Below the pieces are notes generated by a model that did not search any database, was not told the origin of the DNA, and saw only the letters and a list, made by a program, of their open reading frames with translations. A program made the position numbers and the translations under genes. Source: an uncultured Acidobacteriaceae bacterium (GTDB taxonomy: Bacteria > Acidobacteriota > Terriglobia > Terriglobales > Acidobacteriaceae). From it: DNA of 64,000 nucleotides. Positions 42,933-50,979 of this stretch are shown piece after piece (within the stretch, counting starts at the first letter, position 1; each line of letters opens with the position of its first letter). The stretch covers positions 53,160 through 117,159 of the forward strand of contig CALFMO010000022.1 in NCBI GenBank assembly GCA_937879855.1, in the 5' to 3' direction.

Positions 42933-44063
42933 CTATTGAGATTCCAACCATTGAGGGCGGCTGGTGGCTGAAGTAGGCTTCTTGTGGGCTGACGCTGCAG
43001 GCTTCGCAGGGCTGGTCATACCGTGCTCGCGCCGCCAGACTGTGCTCTCGGGCGCGAACTGCGGCTGTGATGGGAACGGACGGCGTAGTTCGCGGTCGTA
43101 CCGGCCCAACTTGAAGCCCGGGCTGAGCGGAGCGATCATGAACCGCGAGAACTCGCGGACCCAATTGCCAAGAGTACGTTGGTTGCGAGACTGCGCAGCA
43201 TAACGGCGAGAGATCGTCTCGAAGTCCTCTGGAGAGCGTCCCGTCACATCGAACACGTCGGTCGTCGGTGCGCCCATTTCGAAGGCGCCGCGCCTGTGAT
43301 CGTCGACGTAGTAACGAACATTGCTCATCAGATCGATCGGCATACCGCCCATCCGGGCAGCCTTCATGAACAGCCAAGTCGGCGTCGGCACAACCCTGAC
43401 CGCTCGCCCGACTGCCCGGCCGATTGCATGGGCCATGTCCTCTGCGCCGAGGAGTTCCGGTCCAGTGGGCCGGTAGCTCTTCCCGGCGTGCTGGGCAGGA
43501 TCCATCAGGGCCGCGACGGCGACTCGCGCAATATCCTCGTTCGAAGGCGGCGCATTGCGGCTATTGCCGTACATCCAAGGAAAGACGCCGAGATGGGTGG
43601 CCAATCCGATCGTCAACAGGTAGGCGTCAGCGAAGAAGCCCGGATTGACGAACGTGTGCGCCACTCCGGGCGTCATCGAAAACAGCCGGTCCACGAGCCA
43701 ATGCTGGCGGGTCATCAGCGAGGGATGCGAGGGGCTCTCCAGCCACTGGGTTACGCCCACGATGTGCTCTAATCCAGCTTCCTTGGCGGCGATGGCGAAG
43801 GCGACCGCGCCCTGAATCATGTAGGGATCGTAGGGCGGACAATAATAGGCGCGCTGGATACCCTTCAGTGCGTCGGCCACGCGCTCGACATCGCTCATGT
43901 CGGCGACCGCGATCTCGGCTCCTTGAACCTTCAGTCGCGCGCTGCGACCATCCTCTCGGTGCACTAGGGCGCGGACGGGATAACCGGCCTTTAACAATTC
44001 GGTAACCACGACGCTGCCCGTTTTCCCGGTCGCGCCGGTGACGATAATTTTCGGCTTGTTCAT
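42933..44063 (-). CDS. NmrA-like NAD(P)-binding protein (atypical SDR)
   Basis: 376 residues behind AGGGAGG. The N-terminus is a Rossmann fold: KIIVTGATGKTGSVVVTELLKAGYPVRALVHRED, then GAEIAVADMSDVERVADALKGIQRAYYCPP and EHIVGVTQWLESPSHPSLMTRQHWLVDRL. The catalytic SDR tyrosine motif is absent, as in NmrA/HSCARG-type redox sensors and isoflavone-reductase relatives. A C-terminal extension of about 100 residues (from SPEDFETISRRYAAQ) carries a basic tail. It is in a TetR-regulated operon and probably senses or reduces a small molecule. Confidence 0.87.
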   Translation of the reverse strand: MNKPKIIVTGATGKTGSVVVTELLKAGYPVRALVHREDGRSARLKVQGAEIAVADMSDVERVADALKGIQRAYYCPPYDPYMIQGAVAFAIAAKEAGLEHIVGVTQWLESPSHPSLMTRQHWLVDRLFSMTPGVAHTFVNPGFFADAYLLTIGLATHLGVFPWMYGNSRNAPPSNEDIARVAVAALMDPAQHAGKSYRPTGPELLGAEDMAHAIGRAVGRAVRVVPTPTWLFMKAARMGGMPIDLMSNVRYYVDDHRRGAFEMGAPTTDVFDVTGRSPEDFETISRRYAAQSRNQRTLGNWVREFSRFMIAPLSPGFKLGRYDRELRRPFPSQPQFAPESTVWRREHGMTSPAKPAASAHKKPTSATSRPQWLESQ

Positions 44064-44118
44064 GATCGTTTCCTCCCTAAAAGGTTCCGTTCATGCAGTA
44101 GCACTCTCGTAAGCAGAG

Positions 44119-44484
44119 TCATTGCTGCGGTACGGGGTCCATCAATGCCCTGAGCGGCATCAACGGTCCGATGGGAATGTACTCGTGATGGAGCAACTCT
44201 TCCTTTGCTAGAGGCAGGGTTTCCATGATGGCTCGTGCCTCGTCCTCGGTGCTTGCGTTGACCAGGAAGATCACGCCTTTGCCATCGCCGCGCGAATACC
44301 ACTGTTGGATTTTCCCGTCGAGGTAGAGCCTCACCGTTGCCCGAATCTCTGCCGGAATAACGGCCATAATTTGTTGAGGGGTTACGCCCTGCTTCGCAGT
44401 CTCAATGACCAGCACTGCAGTGGTTTTAGGTGTAGGCACGCTGGGCACACCTGAAGCGGCCCCGGACTGTAACTGTACTGGCAT
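44119..44484 (-). CDS. YciI/muconolactone-isomerase-like protein, leaderless paralog
   Basis: 121 residues from ATG 44484 behind AAAGGAG. From residue 18 on it is a close copy of the product of 44645-45052: KTTAVLVIETAKQGVTPQQIMAVIPAEIRATVRLYLDGKIQQWYSR, then GVIFLVNASTEDEARAIMETLPLAKEELL and EYIPIGPLMPLRAL. The fold is probably the dimeric alpha-beta barrel of YciI and muconolactone isomerase. Unlike its paralog it has no signal peptide, starting MPVQLQSGAAS where the other has the tail of its leader. It should therefore stay in the cytoplasm. Substrate unknown. Confidence 0.75.
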   Translation of the reverse strand: MPVQLQSGAASGVPSVPTPKTTAVLVIETAKQGVTPQQIMAVIPAEIRATVRLYLDGKIQQWYSRGDGKGVIFLVNASTEDEARAIMETLPLAKEELLHHEYIPIGPLMPLRALMDPVPQQ

Positions 44485-44644
44485 GATGAATTTCTCCTTT
44501 TTTTTAAAATTTGAGTCAGTGACATGACCCTGCTTTTTCTCTCAACAGATCGCGACTGCGACACGCTTCAGTCGCGGATCAGGACTGGGGATGGCACGCC
44601 AGGGGTTTTCTACGCGTCTCTGCGTGCCGGAGCGCCCATGCGAG

Positions 44645-45052
44645 TCACTGCAGCGCTCCTGGATTCAATGCCCTCAGCGGCATCAACGGCCCGACTGGAA
44701 TGTACTGATGATCCATCAATCGCTCCTTCGCGAGTGGCAGGGTTTCCATAAGGGCTCGGGCCTCGTCCTCCGTCTTGGCGTCAACCAGTAACACGACGCC
44801 TTTGCCATTGCCGCGCGAATACCACTCGCGGATTTTCCCGTCGAGGTAGAGCTTCACAGTTGCCCGAATCTCTTCCGGTATGAGGGCCATGATTTGTTGA
44901 GGGGTTACGCCCGGCTTGGGAGTTTCAATGACCAACACTGCGGTAGTCTTGGGTATAGCTATGCTGGGCACAGCTGAAGCGCCGCCGGATTGTGATTGCG
45001 CTACCGATGCCGCGGGAAGCAGGGCCACAAGCAAAGCGATCATAAATTTCAT
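44645..45052 (-). CDS. Secreted YciI/muconolactone-isomerase-like protein
   Basis: 135 residues from ATG 45052 behind GAGAGGAG. The signal peptide is MKFMIALLVALLPAASVAQ. The rest parallels the product of 44119-44484: KTTAVLVIETPKPGVTPQQIMALIPEEIRATVKLYLDGKIREWYSR and LMDHQYIPVGPLMPLRAL. It is probably the parent of that copy. A perfect TetR-type operator lies 41-64 bp upstream, so it is the first gene of the regulated operon. Confidence 0.78.
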   Translation of the reverse strand: MKFMIALLVALLPAASVAQSQSGGASAVPSIAIPKTTAVLVIETPKPGVTPQQIMALIPEEIRATVKLYLDGKIREWYSRGNGKGVVLLVDAKTEDEARALMETLPLAKERLMDHQYIPVGPLMPLRALNPGALQ

Positions 45053-45092
45053 GGGGTACTCCTCTCGATTCATTTTCGGTGTCACTGCCCTA

Positions 45093-45116
45093 TATAGAGT
45101 ACTATCGTACTCTATA
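45093..45116. promoter_or_regulatory. TetR-type operator, perfect 24-bp palindrome
   Basis: TATAGAGTAC-TATC-GTACTCTATA. It lies between the tetR-family gene and the operon it probably controls (45052 and downstream). A degenerate relative, AGAGTACGATCGT, lies at 45721-45733 just upstream of the regulator's own start, suggesting autoregulation. Confidence 0.8.
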
Positions 45117-45129
45117 GGCTCAAAAAAAT

Positions 45130-45714
45130 TTACGCTTCAACAAAGCTCTTTATGAAAAAGTTCCTCGCCTCCATTAAAACCTGCTCACGCCTTGCAGGGT
45201 CCGAAATAACCCGCGCCATCATTAACACTCCTGCCATGCTGGGGAACAACAACCTGATCTTCGCCTGTTTCTCGTCCCGGGTCTGACCGGGCATGAATGG
45301 CAGGAACCGCTCACGATACGCTCCGAGCAGCGCCTCGATTCTTCGCCGCACCGGTATCGGCTTCCGCGCAAGCTCCGGCCCGAGGGTGGCGCGCACACAA
45401 CCGGATCCCGGCGAATTCGCGTGGCCCGCGCTTAGATAGCGTTCGATGATTGCCCGCAGAGCCTGACCTTCGGGCGCGGACTTTGCCACTTCCACCATGC
45501 CTCTTCCGGTCTCGTCGAGCGCCCGTGCCACCGCTTCAACGAACAGGTCGTCCTTGCTCTTAAAATGCCGGTAGAAGCCGCCTTTTTTCAGGCCTACCTT
45601 CTTCATTACTGTCCCGATGCCACTCGTATCCCCGCCGCGCTCGCGGAAAGAGCGAGCGGCCACGGAAAGAATTTTCTCGTGGTTCCGCGCTTTATGTTCC
45701 CGCGAGTATCGCAT
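45130..45714 (-). CDS. TetR/AcrR-family repressor
   Basis: 194 residues. The N-terminal helix-turn-helix is clear: RNHEKILSVAARSFRERGGDTSGIGTVMKKVGLKKGGFYRHFKSKDDLFVEAV. The C-terminal ligand domain has the GCVRATLGPELARKPIPVRRRI pattern of the branch that controls small oxidoreductase operons. It probably represses the genes at 42414-45052 through the operator at 45093-45116. The inducer is unknown. Transcription runs from this gene towards the operon on the same strand, with a second promoter between. Confidence 0.9.
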   Translation of the reverse strand: MRYSREHKARNHEKILSVAARSFRERGGDTSGIGTVMKKVGLKKGGFYRHFKSKDDLFVEAVARALDETGRGMVEVAKSAPEGQALRAIIERYLSAGHANSPGSGCVRATLGPELARKPIPVRRRIEALLGAYRERFLPFMPGQTRDEKQAKIRLLFPSMAGVLMMARVISDPARREQVLMEARNFFIKSFVEA

Positions 45715-45812
45715 GATCTAAGAGTACGATCGTCCGCTAATGTCTGTCAAGGCTCACCCTTCATCTTCCCGAATGCTCGTTAGCGCCATGGGTTAAGAGC
45801 CCCCCAAAAAAC

Positions 45813-46060
45813 TTGCCGCGCAATCGAACGAGCCGCAATGGCTGGCCCGCGTACTTCTTATGCTGGCTCGCTTTGGCAAGGAAGGGGCTCCTGAGACCGT
45901 ACTTCCACGGATGAGCCAGGAGACCCTGGCCGAAATGGTCGGAACCACTCGAGCGCGCGTTAGTTCTTTCATGAACCGCTTCAGGAAATTGGGATTCATT
46001 CACTACAACGGTTGGGTTGCAGGTCCACAGCTCACTTCTCAACATTGTTCTCCACGATTA
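45813..46060 (+). pseudogene. CRP/FNR-family regulator fragment (C-terminal helix-turn-helix)
   Basis: The open frame reads LARVLLMLARFGKEGAPETV, then LPRMSQETLAEMVGTTRARV and SSFMNRFRKLGFIHYNG. It is nearly the same as the C-terminal part of the regulator at 53927-54661. The beta-roll and dimer helix are missing upstream, where the frame degenerates after QSNEPQW. After HYNG the sequence is unrelated. It is a remnant of a third regulator copy; an internal ATG at 45860 could still allow a short helix-turn-helix peptide, which is unlikely. Confidence 0.7.
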
Positions 46061-46295
46061 ACTCTCGCGTCAGTTGACCACTTTGCTGTGAGGCCACGCC
46101 AGAACGCCGTTCGAAACGCGCAGGCCTGGCTCCAGGATTCCGGTCGCGTGGCGGCTTTCACCACCTGTGCACTTTTATACACTCTGGAAAATAAACGGGG
46201 TCCGTGCGCGATTCGGCTCAACCGTTTGTTTTTGTCGAAGTTCCATCCTGCTTTTTGCCTTTAGGTCTGAGCAAAATATTCCCGCTGCAACCACA

Positions 46296-46311
46296 TGTTC
46301 AATAGTGACCA
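46296..46311. promoter_or_regulatory. Dyad TGTTCAATAGTGACCA (site 1 of the proposed CRP/FNR-like regulon)
   Basis: TGTTCA-N4-TGACCA, 84 bp upstream of the histidine kinase start at 46396. Shares TCAATAGTG with the sites at 53216 and 55460. Confidence 0.55.
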
Positions 46312-46395
46312 GACTTCTGATTCCTGGCATGGCAAAATGCAAACACTGGAAATGAGAGATTGTTCGAGTCTCCCTAGCCGCTCCCAGGAGGACAT

Positions 46396-47187
46396 ATGTG
46401 GATTGCAAAGCATTTGAGATTGTCACACGCCTACTCCGAACTTGAAGCGCAAGCAGCGGAACGCACCGCAGAGCTGCAAAAACTTACTCAGCGTCTCCTC
46501 AAAGTCCAGGATGACGAGAGGCGAAAATTAGCGCGCGATTTGCATGACAGCACGGGGCAAACACTGACTGCGCTGAAAATGAGTGCGTCGCTCTTGCAAC
46601 AGAAGTGCAAGCAAGCCCCGGCCGTTCTGGCCATGGCTTCCGACATTGTGCAACTGGCGGATCAGGCCATCGATGAGATTCGGACCATGTCGTACTTGCT
46701 GCATCCGCCACTGTTGGATGAAGTTGGATTTGCCTGCGCGGCCGAGTGGTTTATCGAAGGATTTGCCAAGCGAAGCGGAATTAACGTAAGAGCGAGTGTC
46801 GGGAATTCACGAGAACGACTGCCGCAGAGCGTGGAGACGGCGCTGTTCCGCGTATTGCAGGAGAGCTTGACCAATATCCATCGCCACTCCGGGGCGTCCG
46901 ATGCAACAGTCCATTTTCAACATGAAGTTGACGCCGTGATCCTGGAAATACGCGATTTCGGGAGAGGTATACCTGAGGAGCGATTGCGGTTGCTTCATGG
47001 AAGGACTCCGGAATCGGGCGTCGGCTTGGCCGGAATGCGCGAGCGATTGCACGAACTCGACGGGACGCTGGAAATAGAATCCGATGGGCGCGGGACGAGC
47101 CTGCGGGCCACCGTTCCACTCTATGCGCCGGGCCTGTCCGCTCAGTTAGGCGCTTGCGGAGAAGTCAGTGCATGCTCATACGCCTAA
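46396..47187 (+). CDS. Soluble NarL-type (HisKA_3) histidine kinase, orphan
   Basis: 263 residues behind CAGGAGG. An N-terminal coiled coil (HAYSELEAQAAERTAELQKLTQRLL) leads into the HisKA_3 motif DDERRKLARDLHDSTGQTLTALKM with His50. The HATPase domain follows (LQESLTNIHRHSGAS, IRDFGRGIPEE, GVGLAGMRERLHELDGTLEIES). No membrane segment or sensor domain is present, so input must come from a partner or the N-terminus has been lost. No response regulator is adjacent; receivers lie at 52191-53179. A 16-bp dyad lies 84 bp upstream. Confidence 0.88.
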   Translation: MWIAKHLRLSHAYSELEAQAAERTAELQKLTQRLLKVQDDERRKLARDLHDSTGQTLTALKMSASLLQQKCKQAPAVLAMASDIVQLADQAIDEIRTMSYLLHPPLLDEVGFACAAEWFIEGFAKRSGINVRASVGNSRERLPQSVETALFRVLQESLTNIHRHSGASDATVHFQHEVDAVILEIRDFGRGIPEERLRLLHGRTPESGVGLAGMRERLHELDGTLEIESDGRGTSLRATVPLYAPGLSAQLGACGEVSACSYA

Positions 47188-47245
47188 CGAGGGGCGACAT
47201 TATTGGGATGGGGAATGCTGTCCGATTTGTTGCCAGGAACGAAAG

Positions 47246-47917
47246 CTATTGGCCGCAGAAGGCAAGAAGGGTCCGATGAATGCGCAGTAGCTTGCCTTTG
47301 TGCTCGTAGTAGATGAAGCCCGACTCCTTGAACTTGTTCATGAAAAAGCTGATACGCGAGCGCGTGGTTCCGACCATCTCAGCCAGCGTCTCATGGCTGA
47401 TCTTCGGAACAGTGGTCTCCGGTCCTTCATGCCCGTCATAGTGGGCGAGCAGTATAAGAATCCGAGCCAGTCTCTTTTCGCTTGGGTTGCAATGTTGGTC
47501 CACCAGATCCTGCTGGTAGCGAATGTTCCGGGCCAACACGTATGCCAAAAACACATTTGCCAATTTCACTTGCCGCACCAGCGCGAGCAACAGGACCTCC
47601 TTCGTAATTCGGAGGAGGCTGCAGTCTGTTAGGGCCCTGGCGGACGCCGTGTGCGAAGGCTGACCGGCTATAGAATCTTTGCCAACAAAATCCGCATCGC
47701 TCAAAATGTCGAGAACTGCTTCCTTCCCGGCTTGGGACCGCACACTGATTTTCACTTTTCCGGTTTGAATGACAAACAACGAGTCAGCTGCCTCACCCTG
47801 AGTGAAGATTGTTTGTCCCCTTCTGAAAGAAACTAATGTCCGACCTTCGCCGACGGTGGTGAGAAAGGTATTCGCGTTGAAAGCGCTCTTTTGTTTGGCC
47901 ATCGGGCTGCCGCCCAT
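47246..47917 (-). CDS. CRP/FNR-family regulator A
   Basis: About 223 residues from ATG 47917 (47902 is an alternative). The beta-roll runs from TLVSFRRGQTIFTQGEAADSLFVIQTGKVKISV to about residue 120, then the dimer helix, then the winged helix (VPKISHETLAEMVGTTRSRISFFMNKFKESGFIYYEHKGKL). The recognition helix RSRISFFM lacks the Glu of CRP and FNR, so its site should differ from TGTGA or TTGAT. It shares this helix with regulator B (53927) and the fragment at 45813. A dyad lies 49-64 bp upstream of its own start. Effector unknown. Confidence 0.88.
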   Translation of the reverse strand: MGGSPMAKQKSAFNANTFLTTVGEGRTLVSFRRGQTIFTQGEAADSLFVIQTGKVKISVRSQAGKEAVLDILSDADFVGKDSIAGQPSHTASARALTDCSLLRITKEVLLLALVRQVKLANVFLAYVLARNIRYQQDLVDQHCNPSEKRLARILILLAHYDGHEGPETTVPKISHETLAEMVGTTRSRISFFMNKFKESGFIYYEHKGKLLRIHRTLLAFCGQ

Positions 47918-47965
47918 TTCACATCGGCTAAATTCAGATTGAAACACACGAACCGACAATGGCTG

Positions 47966-47981
47966 TGGTCAATATTGCTCA
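47966..47981. promoter_or_regulatory. Dyad TGGTCAATATTGCTCA (site 2)
   Basis: TGGTCA-N4-TGCTCA, about 50 bp upstream of the regulator A start on the minus strand. Suggests autoregulation. Confidence 0.5.
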
Positions 47982-48093
47982 CAATTGCCTCGGTCGGCCC
48001 GGTTCAAAACGAAACCGCGGGTCGGACCAAGAAAATGGATGCTGGGAGCACCGCACCGCCCGAGCATTTTATTTTAGAAATTGTATAGAGTTG

Positions 48094-48257
48094 AACAGTG
48101 TCGCAAATCGCTAGCAGCTAATCTGTGTAAGTACGAGCCGGAAAGCGGTCATGGGTTAGTGTCGGCAAAACCGACGTTCAGATCCTCACGACCGCTTATT
48201 CACTGTTTTTTAACAATGCGCGTCTCATGCCGAACTCGCGAGGGTTCGGCCTTTTTT
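48094..48257 (+). ncRNA. Candidate structured RNA with nested stems and terminator
   Basis: No coding frame fits here, but paired segments nest cleanly. The outer stem is AACAGTG (48094-48100) with CACTGTT (48201-48207). The middle stem is AAGCGGTC (48143-48150) with GACCGCTT (48190-48197). The inner hairpin is GTCGG-CAAAA-CCGAC (48161-48175). A run of T follows the outer stem and a second terminator hairpin closes at 48229-48257. TATAGA at 48084-48089 could be the -10 box, placing the start close to the outer stem. It does not match tmRNA, SRP RNA, 6S or a riboswitch class that I recognise. It could be a small RNA or the leader of 48350. Confidence 0.5.
48229..48257 (+). terminator. Intrinsic terminator
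   Basis: GCCGAAC-N8-GTTCGGC stem at 48229-48250 followed by C and six T residues. No plus-strand gene ends nearby, so it must end a non-coding transcript or act as attenuator before 48350. Confidence 0.8.
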
Positions 48258-48349
48258 GATGGTGAGCATTGCGGACCCTTTTCCCAACTTAATCGATGAT
48301 GCCATTCGCTCCATTGGCTTGTGTTCTATTTGCATTCTAGAAGGTCGTC

Positions 48350-49709
48350 ATGCTCATCCGTGGTAGGACAACTCTTATCTTTGTGGGAATCGGCGCGGTC
48401 CTCTTGCTCGCGGTCATCTTCGTTGTACCTCCTCTCATTCGCGTGGATCGCTACCGGCCCCAAGTCATCTCTTATCTTGAAAAACAAACTGGAAAGCAGG
48501 TCGAGATCGGACGACTGGCACTGACGTTTTTTCCTGTAACGATGCATATTGAACGTATCGGCGTGAAGAATCCTCCTATATTTCCGGCTGGCTATGTTGT
48601 TCAGGTGGCGCGCCTCGATGCCGAACTTAGCGTCGGGGCGCTCCTGCACCGGCAGGTAATCATCAAGTCTCTCGTACTCGAGGATCCAGTCTTGAATCTG
48701 ACGTCCGATCCTGACGGCCCTTGGAATTTCGAGAATCCTCAATCCAAGGTTTCGGCGAATACCTTTCCGCTTGGCCCCATTGCGAATGTGAGAATAAAGC
48801 GGGGAGTCGTGATAGCGTCGAATCTTTTGCCGTCCGACGCGGCCGGTCCGGTTTATTTCGAAGCTCACGATATCTCCTGCGAACTGGAGCAGGTGAACCT
48901 CGAAGGAATTATCAATCCGGCTTCTTCTTCCTCGATGGACGGCCAAGGCAACCTGAAGGCGGGCCTTCTGCGTTTCGGAGCTGTGGAGGCAAGAAATCTT
49001 GAATCCGAGGTTCGGTTGGAGTTACGACATGTTTTCTTCAAGGATGTCAAAGCGAAAGTCTATGGCGGGTAGTGCGGCGGGCGAACTTTCTTTCGACTTG
49101 TCGGGGAAGAACGCAAACTTTAAGGCCACTGCGCGAATAAGCGGAATCAATGTGGCGCAGCTTCTCGCGGCCTTCCCGAGCGGCGGTGGAAAAATGAGTG
49201 GAAAGATGGAAGGAGATGTCAGGTTAGCCGGAGAAATCGCACATTCCCTGCGCCCGCTGGCAGGAGTCCGCGGCGCGGGACATCTAACGGTGCGCAACGG
49301 CCAGCTACCGAGTCTCAAGCTCAACGCGAATTTGATGAAGCTGGCGCACTTCAATGATCTTGGTCCAGCCCGGAACGATCCTTCCGCTTTTAGCCTGATA
49401 ACCGCCGATCTCGAGCTAGCCGATCAGCGGATTTCGAGCAACGTGATCGACATTGACGGATACGGAGTGGATGTGGATGGCTCGGGAAGTGTCAGCGTGT
49501 CAGGTTCCGACGTGTTGAGCTATCGCGGGTTGGCAGAGATTACAACCAAAGAGAGCTTCTTCACCAACGCGGTTGCCCGACTTTCCGGTGCCACACTAAG
49601 AAACGGCAAGTTGCAGTTTCCCTTTCGAATCGGCGGAACGATCGATAGCCCTGTATTCACCAAAGGCGAGGGCGATAAGGACGTAGATGCGGCACAAAAT
49701 CATCGGTGA
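48350..49709 (+). pseudogene. AsmA-like protein gene split by a one-base frameshift
   Basis: The first frame (48350-49072) encodes a membrane anchor (LIFVGIGAVLLLAVIFVVPPLI) and the AsmA opening DRYRPQVISYLEKQTGKQVEIGRLALTFFP, ending VFFKDVKAKVYGG-stop. The second frame continues directly with SAAGELSFDLSGKNANFKATARISGINVAQLL to a normal C-terminus at 49709. Removing one T near 49070 joins them into one protein of about 450 residues. AsmA-like proteins sit in the inner membrane and span the periplasm, helping lipid transport or outer-membrane assembly. The break may be a true mutation or a sequencing error. Confidence 0.8.
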
Positions 49710-49772
49710 GCGAGCTGGGAACTCTGGCTCGCTGCGTCGCCCGATCAAATCCCTCGCTGCACGAATGAGAGC

Positions 49773-49964
49773 CTAGGGGCGCCCGATGGCTGCGGATCTT
49801 ACGCGATTGCTTTCGCGGATCTGTTCTACCGTGAACTCGCCCCCGCAAACACCGCATCGCCAGCCAGGGGACGCCGCTTGCGCTATCCCGGGTATCGGGC
49901 GATGATCAGCGCGTCTGGCGGGTACGAGTTCGCTACTGCACTGCGGACACTGTCGTTGAATCAT
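49773..49964 (-). CDS. Small zinc-ribbon protein
   Basis: 63 residues behind GAGG. Two CXXC knuckles, CPQCSSELV near the start and WRCGVCGGEF after a 25-residue loop, make a likely zinc ribbon. The tail (VEQIRESNRVRSAAIG) is helical and basic. Function unknown; similar single-ribbon proteins may bind nucleic acid or protein partners. It is one of several small ribbon proteins within 6 kb. Confidence 0.65.
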   Translation of the reverse strand: MIQRQCPQCSSELVPARRADHRPIPGIAQAASPGWRCGVCGGEFTVEQIRESNRVRSAAIGRP

Positions 49965-50014
49965 ACGGGAGGCCTCATAAAGATGAAGAACGTGTCTGTC
50001 ACTCTCGTCGAATA

Positions 50015-50872
50015 TCAGTTGCCCGGGTGAAGCGTACGGGTCTCCTCAACGGTAAGCCGGGAAGCATCACAATAGCCGCGCCCTTTCAAGCAGGCCGAGT
50101 AATTGCGCTTGTGCTCGGTGTCCGCCAGCGTTTTCGCTTCCGATGTAGTCAGTTTTGCGTAGTCACAAGCCTCTTCCCCGCTCTTGCAAGCCGCGAGGTT
50201 GCGCTGGTGTTCTGCGTAGGATGTTTGTCTGGCTTCCAGCGGAGTGAGTTTGGAATGGTCGCACTCGTCCCAGCCGTTTTCACAACTCTGCGCGTTGCGC
50301 CTGTGCTCGCCGGCGGCCACTTCCTTCGTTTCCGAAGGAGTTAGCTGGGAGTAATTGCAGAGGCCAGAGCCGTTCTTACAGTCGGACGCATTGAGTTGCT
50401 GCCTGGCGGTGTCGACCGCCCCGGCTTCCGAGGCGCTCAACTTGGAGTGGTCACAGTTTCCCCCACCGTTTTGGCAGGCGGCTACGTTGCGCTGGCGTTC
50501 CGCGGCGGACGAATCGCGCGCCTCCGCCGGCGTCAGTTTGGACTGATCACAGGTTTGCATGCCGTCGTTGCAGTCGGTCACGTTGCGCTGGTGATCGGCA
50601 ACGGCCAACGCTACAGTCTCCGGTTCCGAGAGTTTCGAACGGTCACAGGAATCGTAGTGGTTCCTGCAGTTGGCAACGTTGTGCCCGTGACGGGCGACAG
50701 CTACATCAGCCAACTGCTCAGCACTCAACTTGGACTGATCACAAGCTTCGCGGCCGGCCTTGCAAGCCTCAAAATTCTGAGAGAGATCGGGTGATTGAGC
50801 AAACGCCAGGATAGGCCAGAGAGTAAGACAGGCCAGTTGTGTGTAAAGCAGGCGCCGGAGCCTGGTTTTCAT
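50015..50872 (-). CDS. Secreted protein of eight 32-residue repeats with paired cysteines
   Basis: 285 residues from ATG 50872. The signal peptide MKTRLRRLLYTQLACLTLWPILAFAQ is followed, from residue 33 to the end, by eight tandem units of exactly 32 residues (the last 29). The unit pattern is N-X3-C-X2-G-X3-C-D-X-S-K-L-T-X2-E-X9-A-X-H-X-R. Each unit thus has two cysteines six residues apart, a DXSKL turn and a helix. A solenoid held by one disulfide per repeat is plausible. It is not a family I recognise, and the role is unknown. Repeats differ at many positions, so the expansion is old and selected. It lies next to a SYLF gene on the same strand. Confidence 0.8.
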   Translation of the reverse strand: MKTRLRRLLYTQLACLTLWPILAFAQSPDLSQNFEACKAGREACDQSKLSAEQLADVAVARHGHNVANCRNHYDSCDRSKLSEPETVALAVADHQRNVTDCNDGMQTCDQSKLTPAEARDSSAAERQRNVAACQNGGGNCDHSKLSASEAGAVDTARQQLNASDCKNGSGLCNYSQLTPSETKEVAAGEHRRNAQSCENGWDECDHSKLTPLEARQTSYAEHQRNLAACKSGEEACDYAKLTTSEAKTLADTEHKRNYSACLKGRGYCDASRLTVEETRTLHPGN

Positions 50873-50979
50873 ATTTTCCGCCCTTCGGAAGAGTAAGAAC
50901 AAATCTGTAACAGGAATGACCGGAACCAGAGTGCGGTTCCGGCCAAGCCTTGATGCGTCTTGCTGACATCCTGTGCAAG

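Noticed and set aside
48094..48257. tmRNA, SRP RNA, 6S RNA or group II intron domain V
   Set aside because: None of the diagnostic elements was seen: no TPsiC arm with CCA, no SRP apical loop, no long bulged 6S hairpin. GAGCCGGAAAGCGGTC resembles intron domain V only loosely.
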